In this document: piece by piece, positions 8,326 through 16,747 of the stretch
How the letters are laid out: each line of letters opens with the position of its first letter
How positions within the stretch are numbered: the first letter of the stretch is position 1
Source of the DNA: CAWANP01 sp963783445
GTDB lineage: Bacteria; Chloroflexota; Anaerolineae; JAAYZQ01
DNA: 64,000 bases
Assembly: GCA_963783445.1 (NCBI GenBank)
Contig: CAWANP010000012.1
Location: forward strand, 484,503 to 548,502
Direction: 5' to 3'
Translations under genes and position numbers: made by a program
Notes under the pieces: model-generated
What the model was told of the DNA's origin: nothing
Seen by the model: the letters and a program-made list of their open reading frames with translations, nothing else
The model's database searches: none

Positions 8326-9605
8326 TATACAATCACCATTTGGGGACGTTCCGGACCCACAGATACAAAGCGGATCGGTGCATCGGCCAGTTCTTCGATG
8401 CGTCGCAGATAGGCGCGGGCAGCTTCCGGCAGGTCAACCCAGGTACGACAGGCGCTGGTGTCACTCTGCCAACCTGGCCAGGATTCGTATACCGGCTCGA
8501 CCAAAGCTTGCGTAGCGGTGTCAGGCACATAGTCCAGTACCTGATCGCCCAGCCGGTAGCCCACGCAAATCTGGATGGTGTCGAAACGGTCCAATACGTC
8601 CAGCTTGGTCACGGCGATGCCCGTGAAGCCATTGATCCAGGCTGCATAGCCGATAGCTACACCGTCGAACCAGCCACAGCGCCGCGGGCGGCCGGTTGTC
8701 GCGCCATACTCCCGTCCAATCTCCTGGAGTTTGACACCCGGCTCATCGTGCAACTCGGTGGGAAATGGCCCGCCTCCAACCGAAGTTGAATAGGCCTTGA
8801 CCACACCCAATACCTTGTCGATGGCCCTGGGCGGGATGCCGGCGCCCATGCATGCCCCGCCGGCCGTCGGCGAGGAGGCGGTGGTATAGGGATAGATCCC
8901 CCAGTTTATATCCCGTCCAATACCAAGTTGCCCTTCCAACAAGACTTGCTTGCCGCCCTGTACCGCATCACGTACCCAGGGAAACGTATCAACGATGCTG
9001 TCGCCATGCCGTTCTCGCCAAACAGCGGCTAGATCTATCAGTTCATCCACGGTGAACTGCCTCAGACCGTAAAAGGCCAGCTCCCGATTCTTGAGGGGCA
9101 GAACCAGTTCAATACGTTGCTTCAGCAGATCGGGGTGGTGGAGATCGCCGGCGCGGATTCCGTTGTAAGAATGCTTGTCCGCATAGACCGGGCCAATCCC
9201 CCGCCGGGTCGTGCCCATTTCCTCGGCGCCCTCAACGTCCCGTTTGCGGCGCTCTTCTTCTGCCCCGTCCAGCAAGCGGTGGTAGGGCCAGATGAGATGA
9301 GCCCGGATGTCGATCCACGAGTTGCTGGCTTCCACGCCTGCGGCTCGGAGCAGCGACTGTTCTTCGGCGACTGTATCCAGGTTGACGACCGTCCCTGGGC
9401 CCAGCAGGCAGCGCACGTGAGGGTAGAAAATGCCGCAAGGGATCAAGTGCAGGGCAAAGCGACCATAGTCGTTGACCACCGTATGCCCGGCATTGTCCCC
9501 ACCCTGGAAGCGGATCACCATGTCGGCCTGTGCTGCCATATAGTCCACTACACGTCCTTTGCCTTCGTCGCCCCACTGGGCTCCCACCACGATCGTCACA
9601 GTCAT
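8325..9605 (-). CDS. purA: Adenylosuccinate synthetase
   Basis: 426 residues, normal for PurA. It catalyses GTP-dependent joining of IMP and aspartate, the first step to AMP. The start is VTIVVGAQWGDEGKGRVVDYMA, with the P-loop-like GDEGKG, followed by GDNAGHTVV and GIGPVYADK, and the GTP-binding stretch TKLDVLD near the C-terminus. The gene is intact and overlaps by one base the Eis-like acetyltransferase that follows. A ribosome site (GAGG) precedes the ATG. Confidence 0.98.
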   Translation of the reverse strand: MTVTIVVGAQWGDEGKGRVVDYMAAQADMVIRFQGGDNAGHTVVNDYGRFALHLIPCGIFYPHVRCLLGPGTVVNLDTVAEEQSLLRAAGVEASNSWIDIRAHLIWPYHRLLDGAEEERRKRDVEGAEEMGTTRRGIGPVYADKHSYNGIRAGDLHHPDLLKQRIELVLPLKNRELAFYGLRQFTVDELIDLAAVWRERHGDSIVDTFPWVRDAVQGGKQVLLEGQLGIGRDINWGIYPYTTASSPTAGGACMGAGIPPRAIDKVLGVVKAYSTSVGGGPFPTELHDEPGVKLQEIGREYGATTGRPRRCGWFDGVAIGYAAWINGFTGIAVTKLDVLDRFDTIQICVGYRLGDQVLDYVPDTATQALVEPVYESWPGWQSDTSACRTWVDLPEAARAYLRRIEELADAPIRFVSVGPERPQMVIV

Positions 9606-9688
9606 TGCCTACCTCCTCGGTCGATTCAACAGTCTGGAATTCAATGGGTCAATCGGAATGAATCGCTGGTACAGCCCCAGTTCCGGCC

Positions 9689-10450
9689 TCATACCAGGGG
9701 CCAGGGGACGACGCGTCCCGGTCCGGGTTTGGGGAGTCGGCCTGCTTGGATCAGCGCTTGCACGCGATGGCGCAGCGCGGATACTTCGTCGTCGCTCAGC
9801 AAACGACAGAGCACTTGGGGCAGGGCAGAAGATTCGCCAAGCGCATCCCGCAGATCCTGGAGGCTGGCCACCACCTCCACGGGCAGGGGCTGTTCTGCGA
9901 AATCCCAGATCACGGTTCGCAGCTTGTGTTCGGCATGGAAAGTCAATGCGTTGTCAATGGCCCACAGGTGCCCGTCGTGACCGACCAAACAGTGACCAGA
10001 CTTGCGGTCCGCGTTGTTGGCGATCACATCGTAAACAGCCAATCGCATCAGGTCATGCGCATAGGCGGCGTCGTCTTGGATAGTGAAAAAGTGGGCATCT
10101 TTTTGAGTGTGGACAAAGAACTGTACCGAGCCCAGCCCGTAGGGACCCTTTCGCAGTACCGTTGGCGGAACCAAGTCCCAACCCAATGCCTCGCACACCA
10201 GGTAAGCGGCGACTTCCCGCTTGCCCAGGCTTCCAGTAGGAAAATCCCATAGAGGGCGTTCACCACGCTGCGGCTTGTAAATGCCCATCGTTGAGAACTC
10301 TTCGTCCCGAACGCTCACCAGCAGTGTGGCATTCGAACTCCACGGGATAAGACCTTCGATCTCGATCTCCCCCTCTGAGAGTAGCTGAAGGATGCGATCC
10401 GAGGTGAGCGCGATGACGGCATCCGTCCCCGCCTGCTCGCTGGTGTTCAC
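9689..10450 (-). CDS. SCO1664-family putative kinase (PI3/PI4-kinase-like)
   Basis: 253 residues, starting GTG and overlapping the DUF3090 gene by four bases (GTGA). Family members carry a distant phosphatidylinositol kinase-like fold. The putative catalytic loop is visible as VYDVIANNADRKSGHCLV near residues 140-157, with Asp and Asn spaced as in the kinase, followed by the metal-binding-like LWAIDNALTFH. Residues 50-100 hold YKPQRGERPLWDFP and REVAAYLVCEALGW, also family-typical. The substrate is unknown. It is the third gene of a conserved trio with DUF3090 and a histidine phosphatase. Confidence 0.88.
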   Translation of the reverse strand: MNTSEQAGTDAVIALTSDRILQLLSEGEIEIEGLIPWSSNATLLVSVRDEEFSTMGIYKPQRGERPLWDFPTGSLGKREVAAYLVCEALGWDLVPPTVLRKGPYGLGSVQFFVHTQKDAHFFTIQDDAAYAHDLMRLAVYDVIANNADRKSGHCLVGHDGHLWAIDNALTFHAEHKLRTVIWDFAEQPLPVEVVASLQDLRDALGESSALPQVLCRLLSDDEVSALRHRVQALIQAGRLPKPGPGRVVPWPLV

Positions 10451-10971
10451 GTCCGGTTGCCGTTCCTACGAGGGCAAAAATGGCCATCGGGATCCATAGC
10501 TTCGCCACACATGCTGCAGGTGGGGCGTCCCGAGGCAACTACTTCCTGTCCGTGGATACTAAAAGCGCGCATTTGAGCCTGTGTGGCCCACAGACGTGCC
10601 ACCGATGGTTCAGCTCCGTCATCCTCATCCAAAAGCTCGTAGGCAATCACCACCAGCCGCCCGCTGACCTCGTCGTACCCGAGGTTCACCTGCCCTGTCC
10701 GAAAGGCCGGATCCAGAGGATACTCCAGGTCCATGCCGCCTTTGAGCGCAGGATCCGGCTCAACCACGGCGTCGACGTCGTCATCGGCCAGCGAGAGCAG
10801 TACCTGGTCAGTAGCCATGGCCAGGGCAGCTACGTGCTCCTTTTCACAGATCACCGTTACGAGTTGATTCCCCTTGCGAGCCTGAAGGTAGAATACCCTC
10901 TTGCCTGGCTCGCCAATAGCATCAGCTGTAATGCGATCAACCGGATTCAAATCAAAGACCTCATCGGGCAT
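10447..10971 (-). CDS. DUF3090 family protein with C-terminal zinc ribbon
   Basis: 174 residues. The N-terminal two thirds match DUF3090 (GKRVFYLQARKGNQLVTVICEKEHVAALA). The last 25 residues contain CSMCGEAMDPDGHFCPRRNG, a short Cys-rich ribbon likely to bind zinc. It starts two bases after the phosphomutase-like gene and overlaps the kinase-like gene, so all three are one operon. Function is unknown. Co-conservation suggests it is a partner or substrate of the kinase/phosphomutase pair. Confidence 0.88.
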   Translation of the reverse strand: MPDEVFDLNPVDRITADAIGEPGKRVFYLQARKGNQLVTVICEKEHVAALAMATDQVLLSLADDDVDAVVEPDPALKGGMDLEYPLDPAFRTGQVNLGYDEVSGRLVVIAYELLDEDDGAEPSVARLWATQAQMRAFSIHGQEVVASGRPTCSMCGEAMDPDGHFCPRRNGNRT

Positions 10972-10973
10972 GG

Positions 10974-11627
10974 TCAGTGCTCCTCATTTTCTGGTTGCAT
11001 TGGATGTTCCGCGATTTCGAATGAAGGCAAGGAGCCGGTATGATTCAGACATATCAGACGCGGGCCAAAGCGTGTGAAGGCAAAGGCCGTTACCGAAGCT
11101 GGACTGACAGTCAGTCTCTGGAAAAGATCCAGAGGTACCCCGGCATAAAAGGCCGCAGCCATCTTGATCGGGTCCGAGTGCGAGAAAATAGCAACCGTCT
11201 GTTCAGGGTGCGCATCCCGGATAGCATCCAGTTCAGCCACAATTCGCGCCTGGACCTCACGCATCGACTCGCCATCTGGAAACCGAGCTCCGGAGGGATA
11301 GACCTGGACCACTGGCCATAGCTCATCCTCCTTCAATTCCTTGATCGCCCGGCCCGTCCAGCTGCCATACCCGGCCTCGCCAAGCCCATCCCGCACCTGT
11401 ACGGTCAGACCCTGAGCTTGGGCCAGCGGTTGGGCTGTCTCAAGGGTTCTCTCCAAGGGGCTGCTGTAGATAGCTCGCAGGGGCGTGTCTGACAGCAGCT
11501 GAGCCAGGGAGGCTGCCTGCGCGCGGCCTTTGTCATTGAGGTGAACGTCCGGTGTCCAGCCTGCCAATCGCTCGCCGACCCAATCGTTCTCTGCGTGGCG
11601 GATCAACAACAAATGCATCATCTTCAT
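10974..11627 (-). CDS. Histidine phosphatase family protein, MSMEG_4193-like putative phosphomutase
   Basis: 217 residues. The phosphohistidine motif LLIRHAEND is near residue 7, GEAGYGSWTG lies at mid-protein and the second catalytic His is in AIFSHSDPIK near 147, all as in phosphoglycerate mutase-like enzymes. The MSMEG_4193 subgroup is the one found beside DUF3090 and the SCO1664-type kinase. The gene could start at the first or third ATG-like codon (MKMMHLLLIRH); the choice changes three residues. A TATAAT box lies just upstream. Confidence 0.9.
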   Translation of the reverse strand: MKMMHLLLIRHAENDWVGERLAGWTPDVHLNDKGRAQAASLAQLLSDTPLRAIYSSPLERTLETAQPLAQAQGLTVQVRDGLGEAGYGSWTGRAIKELKEDELWPVVQVYPSGARFPDGESMREVQARIVAELDAIRDAHPEQTVAIFSHSDPIKMAAAFYAGVPLDLFQRLTVSPASVTAFAFTRFGPRLICLNHTGSLPSFEIAEHPMQPENEEH

Positions 11628-11648
11628 GATATTATCTCCAGCCTCTCA

Positions 11649-11677
11649 TTATACCACAAAGCCGCTCTGACACGAAA
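11649..11677 (-). promoter_or_regulatory. Promoter of the phosphomutase-DUF3090-kinase operon
   Basis: Minus strand TATAAT with a weak TTCGTG 17 bases upstream, 22 bases before the start region. Confidence 0.5.
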
Positions 11678-11859
11678 CGGAAAGGCTGCCCGCTTCCATG
11701 CAGGATGACCCTCCAGCGAACATGGGGCACCGGCAACCGTCACTGTTTGGCAACCTGCCACAACCTTCAGCAGGACAGGGCCGCGGTCTCACGGCAGCCA
11801 CTTGCCTGAGGGCAGTGGCTCCGATACCACTGATTCGCTGCGCTGCATGTGATGGGGGG

Positions 11860-12615
11860 CTACAGCGGGTACCTGTCGCCATCGCGGGCCAGGCTCACCG
11901 GGCCGGGGAATTCAGATGCCGCCCGGCGCCAAGCCTCCAGGTTCACATCCCGCACGGGATAGTGGGTGAGAGCTAGCTTTTCCACGCTCGCTGTACGGGC
12001 AGTCTCTGCGGCTTGGGCAGGTGACGAGTGGCCAGGGTATTCCCCAGATGCTTCGTGGATCAGTAGATCCGCGCCAAAAGCCAGCCTGACCAGGGCTGGA
12101 CAAGGCTCCGTATCCCCCGAGTAGACAATGGCCCGTCCGGTCTCAGTGTTCTCGAAGCGAAATGCCAGCGCCTGCATATCTCGGTGACAAACAGGCGTGG
12201 CGGTAATCCGTATACCCTCCGCCTCCAGAACCCTCTGGTCCTCGCGCAAGAGTACTGGTCGCCATTCCAGGGAAAACATGTCGGCGCGTTCGGCCAAGCT
12301 GAACGTCTCCAGCAGGCTGCGAGCGATGCCCAAGGTCTCTGTAGGGCCGTAGATAGGCAGTGGATCCTCGCGCCCGCCCAGCCACAGGCCCTGGATGAGC
12401 ATGGGCAAGCCATAAATGTGGTCAGCATGGTGGTGGGTCAGGACAACGGCTTGGATCGATGCCATCTCGACCCCGACGCGAGCGAGCTTGTAGAGGGGAC
12501 TTCCTCCGCAGTCGATCAGAACCGCCCAGTTGGGACCGCAGAGCACCTGGCTGATGGTATCATGTCCCGCGTCGGGGACAGAGGCTGCGGTACCCAGAAC
12601 GATGAATTCAGGCAT
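11860..12615 (-). CDS. MBL-fold hydrolase, ribonuclease Z-like
   Basis: 251 residues. The zinc motif LTHHHADHIYGLP (HxHxDH) is near residue 60, followed by GLPMLIQGLWLGGR, and later VCHRD, YSGDTEPCP, LIHEAS and a final LALTHYPVRD, giving the full set of metal ligands of the metallo-beta-lactamase fold in the RNase Z/ElaC arrangement. Length is shorter than tRNase Z (about 300) and no clear exosite arm is seen. It may therefore be an ElaC-like phosphodiesterase rather than a tRNA 3'-processing enzyme. The gene is intact and 23 bases downstream of the lipid kinase. Confidence 0.85.
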   Translation of the reverse strand: MPEFIVLGTAASVPDAGHDTISQVLCGPNWAVLIDCGGSPLYKLARVGVEMASIQAVVLTHHHADHIYGLPMLIQGLWLGGREDPLPIYGPTETLGIARSLLETFSLAERADMFSLEWRPVLLREDQRVLEAEGIRITATPVCHRDMQALAFRFENTETGRAIVYSGDTEPCPALVRLAFGADLLIHEASGEYPGHSSPAQAAETARTASVEKLALTHYPVRDVNLEAWRRAASEFPGPVSLARDGDRYPL

Positions 12616-12638
12616 GGGTAGGCCTCCAGAGGCAAGGG

Positions 12639-13640
12639 CTAATCTGCGAGACCCCGGTTGTCCCAGTCGGCGAAAAGATCAGTTCGGATGTCCTGCGGAA
12701 TGAGGACCGACAGGGCACGGGGTACTACTTCACATTCAAAGGGGGTCGTGCCAAAGGGTTCGCCGTCCACGTGAATGGCCATGGGCTTGTCAGTCTCAAC
12801 CCGGATCCTGCGGCCCAGGTGCAGGCTATGGCGGGGGTCGCGGACGTGTAATCCCGTGATCACACCCAACGCGGTCCGTATCACAGAAACAAAGCCTGAG
12901 CCCGCGAAAATATTCACATCCAGAAGACCGTCATCGAGCCTCGCATCTGTGGCGATGCGGACCAGCCCGCCATATAGCTGGGAGTTACTGATGACTATCA
13001 ATATGGACCTCCGGTTGATGCGTTCGTCGTCGATGGTGATGCGACTCCGTACGCCAGCCATATTGGCCGCGATGGTTACACCGGCGACGATGTAGCCCAG
13101 CGCACCCAATCTCCTCTGGCGGCGCGTGCGGGGTTCCATGGCATAGGTCACCTCGGCGTCCAGCCCCAGTCCGGCCCATTGCAGGAAAAAGTGTCCGCCA
13201 TCGCCAACGATGATCTTGCCCAGATCGATGCGCCGGATGGTGCCTGGCAGCAATGCCTTGACCGAGTCTACGAGGGGCAGCAAGTGGCGCGGCGAACGGG
13301 TGGGCAAACCCAGTTCCCTGGCCCAAACATTGCCCGTACCCCCTGGCAGAACGCCCAGGGCAACTCCCCCTTCAGCCAGTCCGTTGATAACCTCGTTGAT
13401 GGTGCCATCGCCGCCAACCACGAACACGGCATCGAGGCCCTCGTCCCGGGCCTGCCAAGCAAGTTCGGTTGCTTCTCCAGCCCGACTGGTCAGATGCAAG
13501 CTGGTCTGCCAGTCATGGGCTTCCAGGTGGCTCAGGACAGCCGGCAACTCGCGCTGTATGTTCCAGGCTCCAGATGTAGGGTTTACGATCAGTTTGGATC
13601 GCATACCAGTCCCCATCCGCTTCGCTGTGGGAGAAACCAC
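12639..13640 (-). CDS. Diacylglycerol kinase family lipid kinase (YegS/DgkB type)
   Basis: 333 residues. The ATP-binding signature VVGGDGTINEVINGL is near residue 75, preceded by the LIVNPTSG opening at about 17 and followed by LGVLPGGTGNVWARELGLP. These are the catalytic-domain hallmarks of soluble DAG kinases that phosphorylate diacylglycerol or related lipids. The C-terminal half is the beta-rich domain ending in VHVDGEPFG-like residues. The start is uncertain: an internal ATG giving MRSKLIVNP at about residue 13 (near 13604) better matches the family. It is followed at 23 bases by the MBL hydrolase. Confidence 0.9.
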   Translation of the reverse strand: MVSPTAKRMGTGMRSKLIVNPTSGAWNIQRELPAVLSHLEAHDWQTSLHLTSRAGEATELAWQARDEGLDAVFVVGGDGTINEVINGLAEGGVALGVLPGGTGNVWARELGLPTRSPRHLLPLVDSVKALLPGTIRRIDLGKIIVGDGGHFFLQWAGLGLDAEVTYAMEPRTRRQRRLGALGYIVAGVTIAANMAGVRSRITIDDERINRRSILIVISNSQLYGGLVRIATDARLDDGLLDVNIFAGSGFVSVIRTALGVITGLHVRDPRHSLHLGRRIRVETDKPMAIHVDGEPFGTTPFECEVVPRALSVLIPQDIRTDLFADWDNRGLAD

Positions 13641-13671
13641 TGAGACGCCCTCGTTCCCCGAGACATGGCGC

Positions 13672-13701
13672 CATTATACCAAAGCTTTGTACCCTGCACC
13701 A
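13672..13701 (-). promoter_or_regulatory. Promoter of the lipid kinase gene
   Basis: Minus strand TATAAT with TTGGTG 18 bases upstream, about 30 bases before the annotated start. Confidence 0.5.
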
Positions 13702-13724
13702 ATCGACAGCAGTCTGCTACCGCC

Positions 13725-13753
13725 TTGTCCAAAGAAGCGACTTGGTGTACAAT
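13725..13753 (+). promoter_or_regulatory. Promoter of ftsH
   Basis: TTGTCC and TACAAT with a 17-base spacer, about 130 bases upstream of the ftsH start. Confidence 0.6.
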
Positions 13754-13881
13754 AGATTGTTGTGATTGACCAAAGAAGCATGAATGCGCAGTCATGCGAG
13801 GTTCCGGGTTTCGGAGTCTAGCTTACGGCTTTCAAGGCAGGCTGTGCTACACTGCGAGGGCGGTTATTTGGGAGGCTTGAA

Positions 13882-15687
13882 GTGAATATAAACTGGAGAG
13901 GGGCGCTCGTCTATGTGCTTATTCTGGTCGCTGCCGGTGCCCTGATACTTGGGGTTTTCCCCACGAACGAGCGACTCGAGGAAATCTCACTTTCCCTATT
14001 GGTGGCTGACATCAACGAGGGGAAGGTAGAGACGGTCACTGTCAAGAATGATGGCCTGGAGGTGATCTACAAAGATGAGAGCGCCGTCACATCTCGTAAA
14101 GAAGACGATGTAGACCTGACTACTACGCTTGTGTCGATGGGGGTGGATTCTGCTGCGCTCGATCAGGTGGATATTGAGGTCGAGACGCCCAATCCCTTGG
14201 GGGAATGGGTAGCCATCCTGGGCAGTTTTCTCCCCTTTATTTTCCTGGCCGTGATTTTCTTCTTTCTCATGCGTCAGGCGCAGGGCAGCAACAATCAGGC
14301 GATGTCCTTTGGCAAGAGCAAGGCGCGGATGTTCACCGGTCAGAAACCGACTGTCACTTTTGATGATGTAGCAGGGGTCGACGAAGCCAAGCAAGAGCTG
14401 GTCGAGATTGTAGAATTCCTCAAAGAACCACAAAAGTTCATTGCCCTGGGGGCCCGTATCCCCAAGGGTGTTGTGCTGGTGGGTCCGCCCGGTACGGGAA
14501 AAACGCTCCTGGCCAAAGCAGTGTCTGGCGAGGCAGGTGTCCCGTTCTTTTCAATCTCTGGCTCCGAATTTGTCGAGATGTTTGTGGGTGTGGGCGCCGC
14601 TCGGGTCCGCGATCTTTTTGACCAGGCCAAGCGCAACTCGCCATGCATCATTTTTGTAGACGAGATTGATGCGGTGGGCCGCCATCGAGGTGCAGGACTG
14701 GGGGGTTCGCACGACGAACGAGAGCAAACTCTCAACCAGATCCTGGTCGAAATGGATGGCTTTGGCACGGATACCAACATTATTGTGGTTGCCGCTACCA
14801 ACCGTCCCGACATCCTGGATCCGGCGCTGCTGCGCCCCGGGCGTTTTGACCGCCGTGTGGTCCTCGATCGACCCGACATTGAGGGCCGCAAGGGCATTCT
14901 CGAGGTTCATGTACGGGGCAAGCCTCTGGCCCGGGACGTGGATCTGGATGTTCTGGCCCGCCAGACGCCTGGTTTCGTGGGAGCTGACATTGAGAACATG
15001 GTCAACGAGGCTGCCATCTTGGCTGCCCGTGCAGACAAGAAAGCCATCGGCATGGAGGAACTGGAAGAGGCCGTGGTGCGCGTTGTGGCCGGACCGGAGC
15101 GACGGAGCCGGATCATATCTGACGACGAGAAAGAGATCTTGGCCTACCACGAGGCTGGGCACGCCCTGGTCCAGAACAAGCTGCCCAACTGTGATCCAAT
15201 CCACAAAGTTTCCATTGTAGCCCGAGGGATGAACCTGGGTTACACGATGGCCTTGCCTGAGCAGGACCGCTATCTCTATACACAAGACAAGTTTGAGGAT
15301 GAAATTGCTGGCATGCTGGCTGGACGCGTGGCGGAAGACCTTGTTTACAGCGATAAATGGACAGGGGCTCAGGATGACCTGGAAAAAGCGACGAAAATGG
15401 CGCGCAGGATGGTCACGGCCTATGGCATGAGCGAAAAGCTGGGGCCCTTGACCTTTGGTGACCGCGACGAGTTGGTCTTTCTGGGACGAGAGATCTCAGA
15501 GCAGCGCAACTATAGCGAAGAGGTAGCCGAAGAGATTGATTCAGAGATCCGCCGGATCCTCGAAAACGCATATAGCATAGCGCGGGATGTACTGGTGGCC
15601 TATCGCCAGAAACTGGATGACATCGCTCAGCGACTGATAGAGGTCGAGACGATAGACCGCGAAGAGTTCGAGATGCTGGTGGCCTAG
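13882..15687 (+). CDS. ftsH: ATP-dependent zinc metalloprotease FtsH
   Basis: 601 residues, usual for FtsH. Two transmembrane helices flank an extracytoplasmic segment (about 8-25 and 110-130). The AAA module has Walker A GPPGTGKT at 201-208, Walker B IIFVDEIDAVG and the second region of homology NRPDILDPALLRPGRFDR. The zinc site HEAGHAL is at about 423. It degrades membrane and short-lived cytosolic proteins as a hexamer. The start is GTG, after GGGAGGCTTGAA. A strong hairpin terminator follows the stop by about 90 bases. Confidence 0.98.
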   Translation: MNINWRGALVYVLILVAAGALILGVFPTNERLEEISLSLLVADINEGKVETVTVKNDGLEVIYKDESAVTSRKEDDVDLTTTLVSMGVDSAALDQVDIEVETPNPLGEWVAILGSFLPFIFLAVIFFFLMRQAQGSNNQAMSFGKSKARMFTGQKPTVTFDDVAGVDEAKQELVEIVEFLKEPQKFIALGARIPKGVVLVGPPGTGKTLLAKAVSGEAGVPFFSISGSEFVEMFVGVGAARVRDLFDQAKRNSPCIIFVDEIDAVGRHRGAGLGGSHDEREQTLNQILVEMDGFGTDTNIIVVAATNRPDILDPALLRPGRFDRRVVLDRPDIEGRKGILEVHVRGKPLARDVDLDVLARQTPGFVGADIENMVNEAAILAARADKKAIGMEELEEAVVRVVAGPERRSRIISDDEKEILAYHEAGHALVQNKLPNCDPIHKVSIVARGMNLGYTMALPEQDRYLYTQDKFEDEIAGMLAGRVAEDLVYSDKWTGAQDDLEKATKMARRMVTAYGMSEKLGPLTFGDRDELVFLGREISEQRNYSEEVAEEIDSEIRRILENAYSIARDVLVAYRQKLDDIAQRLIEVETIDREEFEMLVA

Positions 15688-15773
15688 CTCCGGCGCCAGC
15701 TTGGCCTACGAACGGCCACTGGCCGGACAGTCGTCAAGACGACTACCCGACGTTCTTCTTTCAACATCCATGC

Positions 15774-15804
15774 AAGCCCCTTCTCTCTAAGGGAAGGGGC
15801 TTTT
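15774..15804 (+). terminator. Rho-independent terminator after ftsH
   Basis: AAGCCCCTTC and GAAGGGGCTT flank a short loop, followed by a T run. Confidence 0.85.
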
Positions 15805-15866
15805 GGATACCCCGATCCTGTTCGAGAGTAGACACGGGACAACGTTGGGGATAAAGATGATAAGAA

Positions 15867-15895
15867 TTGACAATTTTTGGCTCTTGTGCTATAAT
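15867..15895 (+). promoter_or_regulatory. Consensus promoter of the SufR-like regulator
   Basis: TTGACA, 17-base spacer, TATAAT, a perfect match to consensus. The start codon lies about 80 bases downstream. Confidence 0.8.
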
Positions 15896-15977
15896 CGATT
15901 AGCAAAAGACTGGGGGACGATTGTCCCGCCAACACAAGTTATTCGGGTAATCTGTCGCAGTAGAAAGGAAAGATTAG

Positions 15978-16601
15978 ATGCAAAGTACTCGCCAGGAGAT
16001 CCTAGAGATCTTGAAGGAAGAGAGGGAAGCGACTGTTGAGGACTTGGCCTCGCGCCTGGAACTTACGCCGATGACCATTCGCCACCATCTGAATGTTCTT
16101 CAGGCCCAGAATCTCGTTATGGCCACCACAGTGCGCCGTTCACAGAAGGTGGGCCGGCCCCGCTTGGTCTATACCCTGACTGATGCTGCGGATGAACTCT
16201 TTCCGCATGGCTATGGTGAACTGGCACGACATCTGGTCACTGAAATCAAAGAGACGATGGGGACAGAGGAGACAGAGGCTATCTTCCGTCGTATTGGTGA
16301 GCGCATCGCGGCCGAGGCGCCAGCGCCCTACGAAGGCCAAGACTTTGAGGATCGGCTGGATCAAGCTGCCAGCTTTTTGGAAGAGCTAGGCTTTCTCTTC
16401 CGTTGGGAAAAGACCGATGAGGGCTATCTTCTCACCAATATCAACTGCCCCTATCGCCACGTAACTCGGGAGCATCCCGAAGTCTGCGTCATGGATACTG
16501 TGCTACTTGGTAGGTTGCTGCAAGTTGAGCCTCAGCGCCTGGACAGCCTGCGGACAGGTGCTCCTTCGTGTACTTGCCTCCTGGTACCGGATGACCTCTA
16601 G
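15978..16601 (+). CDS. SufR-like winged-helix transcriptional regulator with C-terminal cysteine cluster
   Basis: 207 residues. The N-terminal 70 form a winged helix (TRQEILEILKEEREATVEDLAS... MTIRHHLNVLQ), followed by VGRPRLVYTLTDAADELFP, typical of the DeoR/ArsR-like regulators that include SufR. The C-terminal region has cysteines in NCPYRHVTREHPEVC (12 residues apart) and a final CTC, matching the layout that binds an Fe-S cluster in SufR. It probably senses Fe-S or redox state and represses a target set. No suf genes are beside it. It is monocistronic, with its own strong promoter and terminator. Confidence 0.85.
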   Translation: MQSTRQEILEILKEEREATVEDLASRLELTPMTIRHHLNVLQAQNLVMATTVRRSQKVGRPRLVYTLTDAADELFPHGYGELARHLVTEIKETMGTEETEAIFRRIGERIAAEAPAPYEGQDFEDRLDQAASFLEELGFLFRWEKTDEGYLLTNINCPYRHVTREHPEVCVMDTVLLGRLLQVEPQRLDSLRTGAPSCTCLLVPDDL

Positions 16602-16672
16602 AGAGGCGCTGAACGGCTCTCGGCGCCAAGGGCTGCAGCTAGCCAAGGTTATCTGGCTAGATTGTGACGAAC

Positions 16673-16710
16673 AACAAGGGCCTGGCCTCGATGAAGGCCA
16701 GGCTCTTGTT
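16673..16710 (+). terminator. Terminator-like inverted repeat after the SufR-like gene
   Basis: AACAAGGGCCTGGCCT and AGGCCAGGCTCTTGTT pair around a six-base loop (one G-T pair). It lies between convergent genes and could serve both strands. Confidence 0.75.
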
Positions 16711-16747
16711 CGCTGGAACCCAACGGTGCTTGGAGACAGCGCTCGCG

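Noticed and set aside
8277..8789. Open frame antisense to purA
   Set aside because: Shadow of an intact conserved gene.
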